Assembly: GCF_003935425.1 (NCBI RefSeq)
Contig: NZ_RHQN01000012.1
Span: 1 to 64,000 of the forward strand
Direction of reading: 5' to 3'
From: Pseudomonas sp. v388
Lineage (GTDB): Bacteria; Pseudomonadota; Gammaproteobacteria; Pseudomonadales; Pseudomonadaceae
DNA length: 64,000 bases
The position numbers were made by a program, and so were the translations under genes. This document shows, piece by piece, positions 55,706-63,665 of this stretch. The number at the start of each line of letters is the position of its first letter. Position 1 is the first letter of the stretch. The notes beneath the pieces were generated by a model, which saw nothing but the letters and a program-made list of their open reading frames with translations, did not search any database and was not told the DNA's origin.

Positions 55706-56519
55706 ACGTGGTTGCTACTTCACAATAGCGCTGCTCGGTGTCCGCACTTTTTTTATCGCGGTCACGGGCGGCGCGCCTGGTCCACTCGCGGCACAGCTCC
55801 TTGAAGTGGCCTTGTGCCGACTTGCGACATTCACGCCGCTCTACCGAGCGGCTGGTGAAATTGCCGCACACGCTGTCCTGATCGATGTGGTTGTCGTACA
55901 TACGCCATTCGGCACGATAGCGGTCCGAACCGTCCCACTCACGGATCGACATGGAAACCAGCGTGTAAGGTTTTGCGCGCGGCTCCTCCTTGCGCGCCGC
56001 GCCGGATTTGAAGTCGGCCAGGTAACTGTGCGACACCATGCCCTTGGCCGGTTCGGTGTGGGCCGGACGAGGGACTTCGCCAAAGCGACAGTTCAACACG
56101 CTTTCGTCGATGACGTTGCCGTCCTTGATGCAGTTATCCAGAGGCTTGACGCCGGTGGCGGCTGGCTGCACGGCGGCTTGCGGCGCGACATACGACACCG
56201 GGCGAGCAGCCGGGCGCGTGGTTTCAGCCGCTGGCGGCTCCATGACGGGAGCCTGTGGCACGGCCTGGGTGTCTTCAGGTATCGGCGCGCTGGCAGCCAC
56301 CAGCGCGGGTGCGGGCCTGACCAGCAAGGCCGAGCTTACCCAACAGGCCAGGCTGACGAATGCCAGGCAGGCGATCACCAATCCGTAAGGGCGGGACTTG
56401 CGGCCGCCAGGTAGCGGTTTTCGACGTGGGTGCGAACCCAGCACCACATCCACCTGGGCCGGATTGAGACGCTCAATGAGCGTGACGCCGTTGTCATCGG
56501 CTTGTTGTTTGGATTCCAT
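55695..56519 (-). CDS. Membrane-anchored protein of unknown function
   Basis: This 274-residue protein has a basic cytoplasmic N-terminus, one transmembrane helix (about 47-69; YGLVIACLAFVSLACWVSSALLV), a proline/alanine-rich linker (about 70-130) and a periplasmic domain with several cysteines (DNCIKDG, VLNCRFGE, SVCGNF, RRECRK, ELCREW, RYCEV). The cysteines suggest disulfides. I do not recognise the family. The ATG at 56519 has GAGGAG upstream. It converges with the acyl-CoA synthetase gene, with which its 3' end overlaps by 11 bases. Confidence 0.7.
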   Translation of the reverse strand: MESKQQADDNGVTLIERLNPAQVDVVLGSHPRRKPLPGGRKSRPYGLVIACLAFVSLACWVSSALLVRPAPALVAASAPIPEDTQAVPQAPVMEPPAAETTRPAARPVSYVAPQAAVQPAATGVKPLDNCIKDGNVIDESVLNCRFGEVPRPAHTEPAKGMVSHSYLADFKSGAARKEEPRAKPYTLVSMSIREWDGSDRYRAEWRMYDNHIDQDSVCGNFTSRSVERRECRKSAQGHFKELCREWTRRAARDRDKKSADTEQRYCEVATTFTP

Positions 56520-56617
56520 TCCTGCTCCTCGGGGCGCAACGCCAGACAAGGGTTCCCGGTAGTCTTCGCGCAAAAAAGTAAAGTTACACCGATGTATCGG
56601 CAGCCAGGCGATTTCCT

Positions 56618-56721
56618 GCAGGAACGGACCGGGCGGCGCTCCGCTTGTCCGCGAAGAGGCCGGTATGCCCGCCGCAGATGTATCGACCGGGCCTGTACCT
56701 TCGCGGTCAAGCCTGCTCCCA
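56618..56721. repeat. Degenerate REP doublet
   Basis: AGGAACGGACC, GCTTGTCCGCGAAGAGGCCGGTATGCC and then CCGGGCCTGTACCTTCGCGGTCAAGCCTGCTCCCAGG repeat the elements of the REPs at 31277 and 62244, with substitutions in both arms. It lies upstream of the 55695-56519 gene. Confidence 0.55.
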
Positions 56722-56745
56722 GGCAATTGCGGCGCCTGAACGCAA

Positions 56746-56770
56746 ACTGGCCGCTTCGAGGGCGGCCAGT
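56746..56770 (-). terminator. Stem-loop after the glycine-zipper gene
   Basis: ACTGGCCGC (56746-56754) and GCGGCCAGT (56762-56770) form a 9-bp perfect stem 18 bases past the stop in the leftward direction, followed by TTTGCG. It is a likely but weak-tailed terminator. Confidence 0.55.
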
Positions 56771-56788
56771 CTGGTCATACGGTATGGA

Positions 56789-57268
56789 TCAATGGCGCCA
56801 GTGACGCTTGTGCTTGCGATGGCCGTAATGCTTGCCGCGTGGGCCGTGGCCATGGCGATAGTCGCGACGGTCGTCACGGCCACCACGGTAGCGGCGATCA
56901 TCGTCGCGGCTTTCGTTGCCCATGTAGTTACCCAGTGCCGCGCCGGCGCCGCCGCCTGCTGCCGAACCCACCAGGCTGCCAGTGTTGCCGCCTACACTGC
57001 GGCCCAACACGTTACCGCCGGCAGCGCCAAGGCCACCGCCAATGGCCGCTTCGGTACGGTTGCGACGGTCTGCGCCCACCGCGCCACCGGCCGCGCCGCC
57101 CAGGCCGGCACCGATTGCCGAACCTGTACTGCCGCCGATCTGTTGACCGACGACTGAACCGAGTACCCCACCCAATGCTCCGCCTACGCCGGACTCGAGA
57201 TTACCGCCAGCTGTGGCGAAACCGCTTGCAAGCGTAAGAGACAACAACAGAATCGAGGAATACTTCAT
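56789..57268 (-). CDS. Glycine-zipper envelope protein
   Basis: This 159-residue protein has a signal peptide (SSILLLSLTLASGFATAGG) and three to four glycine-zipper segments (GVGGALGGVLGSVVG, GSAIGAGLGGAAGGAVG, AAIGGGLGAAGGNVLG, GSLVGSAAGGGAGAALG; about 27-110). The C-terminal tail is rich in Arg, Asp and His (about 115-159). Such proteins are found in the periplasm or outer membrane; a metal-binding role for the His-rich tail is possible but unproven. The ATG at 57268 is taken for the signal peptide; its ribosome binding site is weak. Confidence 0.8.
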   Translation of the reverse strand: MKYSSILLLSLTLASGFATAGGNLESGVGGALGGVLGSVVGQQIGGSTGSAIGAGLGGAAGGAVGADRRNRTEAAIGGGLGAAGGNVLGRSVGGNTGSLVGSAAGGGAGAALGNYMGNESRDDDRRYRGGRDDRRDYRHGHGPRGKHYGHRKHKRHWRH

Positions 57269-57424
57269 GTGTGGAATCTCATAGGGATGACGGCGCGATC
57301 CTGAGGTCAGACCGCATCCATGGCAACGCAAATCCGACGAGTAACACGATTGGTACACAAATACCTAAGTTACTGTTTTCACTAAGGAACTTAAGTGGGT
57401 TTTGGCAGTCTGAGGTTACTTGAT

Positions 57425-57459
57425 CAAGGCCCGTTTCTCGCGAAACGGGCCTTTTTTGT
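57425..57459 (+). terminator. Strong stem-loop terminator between convergent-facing genes
   Basis: AAGGCCCGTTTC-TCGC-GAAACGGGCCTT is a perfect 12-bp stem followed on the plus strand by TTTTTTG. On the minus strand, past the fdh stop at 57469, the tail is only TTGATC. It probably ends the fdh transcript, but the better U-tract points rightwards, where no upstream gene is known. Confidence 0.75.
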
Positions 57460-57468
57460 GGGCAGGGA

Positions 57469-59805
57469 TCAGACGATCCGACCGGTCTCGCTGGCTGGCT
57501 CGAGGCGAATCGCCACGAACTTGGAGGTTGGCGTATGGCTGCCTTCGCCAACACTTTCCAGCGGTACCAATGGGTTGACTTCCGGGTAGTAAGCCGCCGC
57601 CTGACCGGCCGGAATATCGAACGCCAGCAGCGTGAAGCCTTTGACGCGGCGTTCCACGTTATCGCTCCAGATCGACACGATGTCCGCTTTCTGGCCCGGC
57701 TTGAAACCCAGGCGAATGATGTCGGCCTCGTTGACGAACAGCACGTCACGCTGACCTTTCACACCGCGATAACGGTCGTCCAGGCCATAAATGGTGGTGT
57801 TGTACTGATCGTGGGAACGCATCGACTGCATGATCAGGTCCGGCGTCTGGCCAGTGGCGCTGATGCCTTCGTGGATCAGCGTCAGCGGCAGCGTGTTGGC
57901 CTTGAAGTTGGCGCGAGTGGTCGGCGTGTTCCAGCGGCGGGCGCCGGCAGCGTTGCCCAGGTAGAAACCACCCGGATGTTTCAGGCGCTCGTTGAAGTCC
58001 TTGAAGCCGGGAATGGTATCGGCGATCAGCTCGCGGATACGGTTGTAGTCTTCCACCAGCCACAGCCAGTCCACCGGCTTCTTGCCCAGCGTCGCGTTGG
58101 CAATGCCGGCAATGATGGCCGGTTCCGAGCGCATCAGCGAGCTGGACGGCTGCAACTGGCCGTTGGAAGCGTGGACCATGCTGAACGAGTCTTCCACGGT
58201 CACGGCTTGCGGGCCGTTGGCCTGCATGTCGATATCGGTACGGCCAAAGCACGGCAGAATCAGCGCATCCTTGCCGTGGAACAGGTGGCTGCGGTTGAGC
58301 TTGGTGCTGATCTGTACGGTCAGGTCGCATTTGCTCAGCGCCGCTGCGGTGCGGTCGCTGTCCGGCGTGGCCTGGGCGAAGTTACCGCCCAGAGCGATAA
58401 AGACCTTAGAGCTGCCGTCGGCCATCGCACGAATCGCCTCGACCACGTTGTGGCCGTTGTCGCGCGGAACCTTGAACTGGAAGCGCTTTTCCAGCGCGTC
58501 GAGCAAGGCCACCGGAGGACGCTCGTTGATGCCCATCGTGCGGTCGCCCTGCACGTTGCTGTGGCCGCGCACCGGGCACAGGCCCGCGCCCGGCTTGCCG
58601 ATGTTGCCGCGCAGCAGCATCAGGTTGGAAATTTCCTGGATGGTCGCCACCGAGTGACGATGCTGGGTGATGCCCATCGCCCAGCACATGATGACGTTCT
58701 TGCCCTTGGCGTACATGCGCGCCGAGCGCTCGATATCCTCAAGGGTCAGGCCGGACTGCTCGACGATCTCGTCCCACGTGGTGTCGTCCAGGGCCGCCAG
58801 GTAATCCAGCACACCTTGGGTGTGTTCGTTGAGGAAGGCGTGGTCGAACACCGACGGCGCATTGGCAGCTTGGGCTTCGCGTTCCCATTGCAGCAGGAAC
58901 TTGGCCATGCCACGCAGCAGCGCCATGTCGCCACCCAACGCAGGGCGGAAGTAAGCGGTATTGGTCGGGCGGTCGCCGTTGGTCAGCATCTCGATCGGCT
59001 GCTGCGGATGCTGGAAGCGTTCCAGGCCACGCTCCTTGAGCGGGTTGACGCAAACTACCTGGGCGCCGCGCTGGACTGCTTCGCGCAGAGGCTCAAGCAT
59101 GCGCGGGTGGTTGGTGCCGGGGTTCTGGCCCAGGACGAAGATCGCGTCAGCATGTTCGAAATCTTCGAACGTGACGGTGCCTTTACCCACGCCCACGCTC
59201 TGGGACAGCGCCACGCCGCTGGCTTCGTGACACATGTTCGAGCAATCGGGGAAGTTGTTGGTGCCGTAGGCGCGCACGAACAACTGGTACAGAAAGGCCG
59301 CTTCGTTGCTTGCCCGACCGGAGGTGTAGAACTCGGCCATGTTCGGGCTGGGCAGGTTGCTCAGGTGCTTGGCGATCAGCGAGAACGCGCCGTCCCAGCT
59401 GATCGGCTTGTAGCGGTCGGTTTCCTGGTCGTAGACCATCGGCTCGGTCAGGCGGCCTTGGTACTCCAGCCAGTAATCGCTCTGCTCCAGCAGCGAGCTG
59501 ACGCTGTAGCGGGCGAAGAATGCCGGGTCGACACGGCGCTTGGTCGCTTCCCAGTTGACGGCCTTGGCGCCGTTCTCGCAGAACTTGACCATACCGCTTT
59601 CCGGCGAGTCGCCCCAGGCACAGCCGGGGCAGTCAAAGCCGCCGTTCTGGTTGGTCTTGAGCATCATGCGCAGGTTCTTCAACGCGTTGTCGCTGCCCAG
59701 CCAGTGCTGGGTCACGCTGATCAGCGCGCCCCAGCCACCGGCCGCGCCTTTGTAAGGCTTATAGCGGGGCTTTGGGGTCTTGTCGGCTTGGTGATGCATG
59801 CTCAC
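57469..59805 (-). CDS. FdhF/YdeP-family molybdopterin oxidoreductase
   Basis: This 778-residue protein has the molybdopterin oxidoreductase fold with the YdeP-type signature: GFDCPGCAWGD near residue 57, WDGAFSLIAKHL, SNMCHEASGVALSQSVGVGKGT (about 190-211), FVLGQNPGTNHPRM, QHRHSVATIQEISNLMLLRGN, and the C-terminal MopB domain (YYPEVNPLVPL). The N-terminal cysteine set is smaller than in classical formate dehydrogenase, so an Fe-S cluster ligand is missing or altered. It is cytoplasmic with no Tat signal. The GTG start at 59805 has GGAG upstream and overlaps the fdhD stop (GTGA). Confidence 0.9.
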   Translation of the reverse strand: MSMHHQADKTPKPRYKPYKGAAGGWGALISVTQHWLGSDNALKNLRMMLKTNQNGGFDCPGCAWGDSPESGMVKFCENGAKAVNWEATKRRVDPAFFARYSVSSLLEQSDYWLEYQGRLTEPMVYDQETDRYKPISWDGAFSLIAKHLSNLPSPNMAEFYTSGRASNEAAFLYQLFVRAYGTNNFPDCSNMCHEASGVALSQSVGVGKGTVTFEDFEHADAIFVLGQNPGTNHPRMLEPLREAVQRGAQVVCVNPLKERGLERFQHPQQPIEMLTNGDRPTNTAYFRPALGGDMALLRGMAKFLLQWEREAQAANAPSVFDHAFLNEHTQGVLDYLAALDDTTWDEIVEQSGLTLEDIERSARMYAKGKNVIMCWAMGITQHRHSVATIQEISNLMLLRGNIGKPGAGLCPVRGHSNVQGDRTMGINERPPVALLDALEKRFQFKVPRDNGHNVVEAIRAMADGSSKVFIALGGNFAQATPDSDRTAAALSKCDLTVQISTKLNRSHLFHGKDALILPCFGRTDIDMQANGPQAVTVEDSFSMVHASNGQLQPSSSLMRSEPAIIAGIANATLGKKPVDWLWLVEDYNRIRELIADTIPGFKDFNERLKHPGGFYLGNAAGARRWNTPTTRANFKANTLPLTLIHEGISATGQTPDLIMQSMRSHDQYNTTIYGLDDRYRGVKGQRDVLFVNEADIIRLGFKPGQKADIVSIWSDNVERRVKGFTLLAFDIPAGQAAAYYPEVNPLVPLESVGEGSHTPTSKFVAIRLEPASETGRIV

Positions 59806-60638
59806 GGTTGAATCTCCATAGCAGGGCTATAAACCCGCGGCGCACTGTGCTGCGGCAGGTGAATTAAATTTAGGTTATGACGGCGTGCCCATTGCAGGGC
59901 CAGGCCGGTGGGCGACGACAGGCTGACCAGCGTCTGGATACCGGCGCGCAGGACTTTCTGGATCAGCTCCAGGCTGCAGCGGCTGGTCACGACAGCAACG
60001 CCGCCTTGCAGCGCGATGCCCTGACGGATCAGCGCGCCGATCAGTTTGTCGAGGGCGTTGTGGCGCCCAATGTCTTCACGGCCCAGCAGCAATTGCCCGT
60101 GGCTGTCCATGAAGATTGCGGCATGCACAGCGCCGCAGTGGCGCCCTAGAGGTTGGAATTCGCCGATCCGCTGCCTGAGGCCGTCCAGCCACTCGACAGG
60201 CGGCAAAGGCGCGCCGGGTAACACGTCAAGCTCGGGCAATGCCTGCTCGACTGCTTCCACGCCGCACAGTCCACAGCCGCTGGTGCCGGCCAGTTGGCGG
60301 CGTTGCTGCTTGAGGTTCCAGAAGGCGCGGCTGGCGATTTCGACTTCAGCCTGCATGGCCGAGCCGCAACCGCTGAGCTTGAAATCGTAGATATCGTCGG
60401 GGGATTCGATAATGCCGCTGCCCAGGCTGAAGCCGACGATGAAGTCTTCCAGATCGGTCGGGCTGACCAGCATGACCGCCTGGCTGATGCCGTTGTAGGC
60501 AATGGCCAGCGCGACCTCTTCGGCAAGCGCGGCGTCTACCGACTCGTCCCCTTGGAGGTTCGAATAAGAGTAGGTCTTGCTTGCTTCGGGCACGGTCCCG
60601 GTGGCGGGCGCCGTGACGTCCGTGCGCTTGACGTGCAT
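59802..60638 (-). CDS. fdhD: Formate dehydrogenase accessory sulfurtransferase FdhD
   Basis: This 278-residue protein has the FdhD signature GTSGCGLCG with the two catalytic cysteines (about 118-126), LVSPTDLEDFIVGFSLGSGII, and GREDIGRHNALDKLIG. FdhD passes sulfur from IscS to the molybdenum cofactor of formate dehydrogenase-type enzymes. Overlap with the next gene by four bases shows that it matures the adjacent oxidoreductase. Confidence 0.94.
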   Translation of the reverse strand: MHVKRTDVTAPATGTVPEASKTYSYSNLQGDESVDAALAEEVALAIAYNGISQAVMLVSPTDLEDFIVGFSLGSGIIESPDDIYDFKLSGCGSAMQAEVEIASRAFWNLKQQRRQLAGTSGCGLCGVEAVEQALPELDVLPGAPLPPVEWLDGLRQRIGEFQPLGRHCGAVHAAIFMDSHGQLLLGREDIGRHNALDKLIGALIRQGIALQGGVAVVTSRCSLELIQKVLRAGIQTLVSLSSPTGLALQWARRHNLNLIHLPQHSAPRVYSPAMEIQP

Positions 60639-60741
60639 GGGCTCAGATACCGGCAGATTAGTGGCCCTAAGCCTAGGCCTCTTGTCCGATATCGTCTAAT
60701 CGCTAGTTCTGATGCGCCGATAGATGACGTCGATCAATGTT

Positions 60742-61623
60742 TCAGCGCGGCATTTCTGCCAGCAGGGCAAAGCAGGCTTCGGCCAGTGCCGAGCGTGGCG
60801 CACTGCGGCGCATGATCAACCCCAGAGGCGCCAGCGTGCGGGCTTCGGCGATCGGATGCAGGCGCAAATGCTCGGTCAGTGTTTCCAGTCCGCCGTCCAG
60901 CGGCATGATCGCGCAACAAAAACCGCCATGCACCGCCTGCAGCATCTGATGAACGGCATCGGTTTGCAGCACCGGTTGCGGTTGCAGGCCACGGCTATGG
61001 AAGTTGTGGTCGATGGATTGGCGGAAATGCATGCCGCTGGTCAGCATGCCCAGTGGCAGCTCGATCAGTTCGGCCCAGGTCAACGGCTGCTCGCCAAAGC
61101 TGAAGTAACGCTGATCGTACAGCAGGCCCATGTTGGTTTCGCTCAGCGGCATCGAGTCGAAGCGTTCACTGTCCAGCCGTTCCAGGAACGACACGCCCAG
61201 ATCGATCCGGTTGCTCGCCAAGTGTTCCAGCACGTGTTCGGAGCTGAGCGACGACAGCTCGAAGCGCAGGTTGGGGTGCAGCCGATGCAGAGGCTTCAAC
61301 AGCAGCAGCGGATCGAAGCTCGACAGCGGCACCACGCCAAGCCGCAGCGTACCGACCAGATGCCCGCGGCAGGCAGCGGCTTCGGCCTGCAACCCGTCAT
61401 AAGCCGCCAGTACCGTGCGCGCCCAGGCCAGCACCCGTTCGCCCGGCGCGGTAAAACCTTCGAAGCGCTGGCCGCGGTTGACCAGCGGCAGGCCGAGTTC
61501 TTCCTCCAGATTGCGCAAGCGCATGGATAACGTCGGCTGGGTGATATTGCAGCGCGCGGCGGCCTGGCCGAAGTGTCGGGTTTCGTCGAGGGCGATCAGA
61601 AATTTTAGTTGTTTGATGTCCAT
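60742..61623 (-). CDS. LysR-family transcriptional regulator
   Basis: This 293-residue protein has an N-terminal winged helix (IKQLKFLIALDETRHFGQAAARCNITQPTLSMRLRNLEEELG, residues 3-45, in pieces) and a LysR substrate domain (about 90-290; LVGTLRLGVVPLSS, RIDLGVSF). It is upstream of and parallel to fdhD, 103 bases away, and is divergent from the LysM gene. Control of the fdhD-oxidoreductase pair is likely by position. The ATG at 61623 is the family start; the open frame continues to 62238 as a shadow. Confidence 0.9.
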   Translation of the reverse strand: MDIKQLKFLIALDETRHFGQAAARCNITQPTLSMRLRNLEEELGLPLVNRGQRFEGFTAPGERVLAWARTVLAAYDGLQAEAAACRGHLVGTLRLGVVPLSSFDPLLLLKPLHRLHPNLRFELSSLSSEHVLEHLASNRIDLGVSFLERLDSERFDSMPLSETNMGLLYDQRYFSFGEQPLTWAELIELPLGMLTSGMHFRQSIDHNFHSRGLQPQPVLQTDAVHQMLQAVHGGFCCAIMPLDGGLETLTEHLRLHPIAEARTLAPLGLIMRRSAPRSALAEACFALLAEMPR

Positions 61624-61776
61624 CTTCACTCCGAAGGTGCGATGCAAGCGGCCGATTCTACCCCCTCGGCAGAAAGGATGAACGGACAACGTTGGTCGGA
61701 AGTCCAAATCCCACCTGCCTCGAAGACTATGGTTATCGCGGCGGGTACGGAAATTCAATCTATTGGAGGACGAGTA

Positions 61777-62223
61777 ATGAGTGTGTTCAGTTTCCTGAAA
61801 GAAGCCGGTGAAAAGATCCTCGACGCGCTGACGCCGGGCAACGCCAACGCCGACGAAGTCCTGAAAAAGCACATCTCTGACGTCGGACTGGGCAACCCCA
61901 ATGTGCAGATCAAAGTCGAGAACGAGACCGTTACCGTGACAGGTGAAGTCGCCAGCCAGGAAGAGAAGGAAAAGATCCTGGTGACGCTCGGCAATATCGA
62001 AGGTGTGGAAAAAGTCGACGACCAGATGACCATTGCTGCCAGCGCGCCGACCACCACTGCAGCCAAATTCGTCACTGTGGAGAAAGGCGATACCTTGAGC
62101 GCAATTTCCAAACGCGTTTATGGTGACCCGAACAAGTACCAGAAAATCTTCGACGCCAACAAACCCATGCTCAAGGATGTGAACAAAATCTATCCGGGCC
62201 AGACGTTGCGGATTCCGGAGTAA
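61777..62223 (+). CDS. BON-LysM protein (Kbp/YgaU family)
   Basis: This 148-residue protein has an N-terminal BON domain (about 25-85; VQIKVENETVTVTGEVASQEEKEKI) and a C-terminal LysM domain (about 97-146; VTVEKGDTLSAISKRVYGDPNKYQKIFDAN). Both domains and the length match E. coli Kbp, a potassium-binding protein. There is no signal peptide. The ATG at 61777 has TTGGAGGA upstream. Confidence 0.92.
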   Translation: MSVFSFLKEAGEKILDALTPGNANADEVLKKHISDVGLGNPNVQIKVENETVTVTGEVASQEEKEKILVTLGNIEGVEKVDDQMTIAASAPTTTAAKFVTVEKGDTLSAISKRVYGDPNKYQKIFDANKPMLKDVNKIYPGQTLRIPE

Positions 62224-62243
62224 GCCTCGCAGATCCACATGCT

Positions 62244-62332
62244 GTAGGAGCGACCTTGGTTGCGAAGGGGCCAGCCTGGATCACGCGGCCGTATCGCCTG
62301 ATAGCACTTGTCGCGGACAAGCGCGCTCCTAC
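62244..62332. repeat. REP palindromic element
   Basis: GTAGGAGCGACCTTGGTTGCGAAGGGG and, inverted at the other end, CTTGTCGCGGACAAGCGCGCTCCTAC. It sits between the convergent kbp-like and nucleotidase genes, a usual REP location. Confidence 0.8.
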
Positions 62333-62337
62333 CAGCA

Positions 62338-63000
62338 TCACAGTCCTCTGATCAGTTCCCGATAATCCACCAGCGCCGCAAACTCTTCGGTGTCTTTCGG
62401 CCCTTTCTGGCTGTTGGGCTGGCTCACCGCAAGCAGGTGGGCGACGCCGAACGTGTGGGCGCTGCGCAGCACCGGCAAGGTGTCATCGATGAACAGGCTG
62501 CGCGCCGGATCGAAATGGGTGTCTGCCTGCAAGGCATCCCAGAACTGCTGGTTCTCCTTGGGAAACCCGTAGTCGTGGGAGCTGATCAGCCTCTCGAAGT
62601 ACGGCGACAATTCGATCCGCTCCATTTTCAGACTCAACGAATCCCGGTGCGCATTGGTGATCATGATCACCCGCTTGCCGGCCTGCTTGATGGCGGCCAG
62701 AAATGTCTCGGCGTCAGGGCGCAGGGCGATCAGGTGGGCGATTTCCTGTTTCAGCTCGCGAATCGACAGCTTCAACTCGGTGCTCCAGAAATCCAGACAG
62801 TACCAGTTGAGCGTGCCGGCGTTGTTCTCGAACAGGGGTTTGATTTCCAGCCAGGCCATCGCAAAGCTGATGCCGTGCAGGTCGGCATAGCGTTGCGGCA
62901 GATGCTGCATCCAGAAATGTTCGTCGAAATGCAGATCGAGCAGCGTGCCGTCCATATCCAGCAAGACGGTGTCGATGTCGCTCCAGGGCGTGGGAAGCAT
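62338..63000 (-). CDS. yrfG: GMP/IMP nucleotidase (YrfG-like HAD hydrolase)
   Basis: This 220-residue HAD protein has motif I DMDGTLLDLHFDEHFW, motif II in MITNAHRD, the lysine in DYGFPKENQQFW, and motif IV FIDDTLPVLRSA. The FDEHFW start and helical cap match YrfG, which dephosphorylates GMP and IMP. The ATG at 63000 has GAGG five bases upstream; the frame extends to 63087 without support. It is divergent from nudE, a conserved Pseudomonas arrangement. Confidence 0.9.
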   Translation of the reverse strand: MLPTPWSDIDTVLLDMDGTLLDLHFDEHFWMQHLPQRYADLHGISFAMAWLEIKPLFENNAGTLNWYCLDFWSTELKLSIRELKQEIAHLIALRPDAETFLAAIKQAGKRVIMITNAHRDSLSLKMERIELSPYFERLISSHDYGFPKENQQFWDALQADTHFDPARSLFIDDTLPVLRSAHTFGVAHLLAVSQPNSQKGPKDTEEFAALVDYRELIRGL

Positions 63001-63098
63001 TCTGGCCTCTTCAGGGTTGATGGCTGATGTAAGCATATCCGACACAGACAATCGGAAAAGCCACGGTATAGTAACCCGTCCATGCAAAGGAGCCCTTC

Positions 63099-63665
63099 AT
63101 GCGCCAGAAACCTACCGTACTCGCCCGTGAGATTGTCGCCAGCAGCCGCCTGTTTCGCGTCGAAGAGCTGCAGCTGCGATTCGCCAATGGGGTCGAGCGT
63201 ACTTACGAGCGGCTGGTGGGACGTGGTTCGGGCTACGGCGCGGTGATGATCGTCGCCATGCTTGATGCCGAGAACGCAATTCTGATCGAAGAGTACTGCG
63301 GCGGCACCGACGAGTATGAACTGTCCTTGCCCAAGGGGCTTGTCGAACCTGGCGAGGACGTGCTGGCCGCCGCCAACCGCGAACTCAAGGAAGAAGCCGG
63401 CTACGGCGCCCGCGTGCTGGAACACTTGACCGAGCTGTCGCTGTCGCCGGGCTATATGAGCCAGAAAATCCAGGTGGTGCTGGCTACCGATCTGTACGAA
63501 GAACGACTGGAAGGCGATGAGCCCGAAGCGATCCGGGTCGACCGCATCAACCTGCGGGAGCTGGCCAGCCTGGCGCAGAATGCCCAATTCACCGAAGGTC
63601 GCGCCCTCGCTGCGTTGTACCTGACTCGCGATCTACTGACCCAACGTGGACTCTTCCAGCCATGA
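63099..63665 (+). CDS. nudE: ADP compounds hydrolase NudE
   Basis: This 188-residue Nudix hydrolase has a full Nudix box (GLVEPGEDVLAAANRELKEEAGYG in pieces: G..E....AANRELKEEAG, about 80-102). NudE cleaves ADP-ribose, NADH and diadenosine polyphosphates. The ATG has AAAGGAG upstream. Its stop overlaps the cysQ start (ATGA), and the nudE-cysQ order is widespread in gamma-proteobacteria. Confidence 0.94.
   Translation: MRQKPTVLAREIVASSRLFRVEELQLRFANGVERTYERLVGRGSGYGAVMIVAMLDAENAILIEEYCGGTDEYELSLPKGLVEPGEDVLAAANRELKEEAGYGARVLEHLTELSLSPGYMSQKIQVVLATDLYEERLEGDEPEAIRVDRINLRELASLAQNAQFTEGRALAALYLTRDLLTQRGLFQP

Noticed and set aside
57535-59811. A 758-codon open frame antisense to the molybdo-oxidoreductase
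   Set aside because: Compositional shadow of a well-supported gene; the translation shows no family motif.
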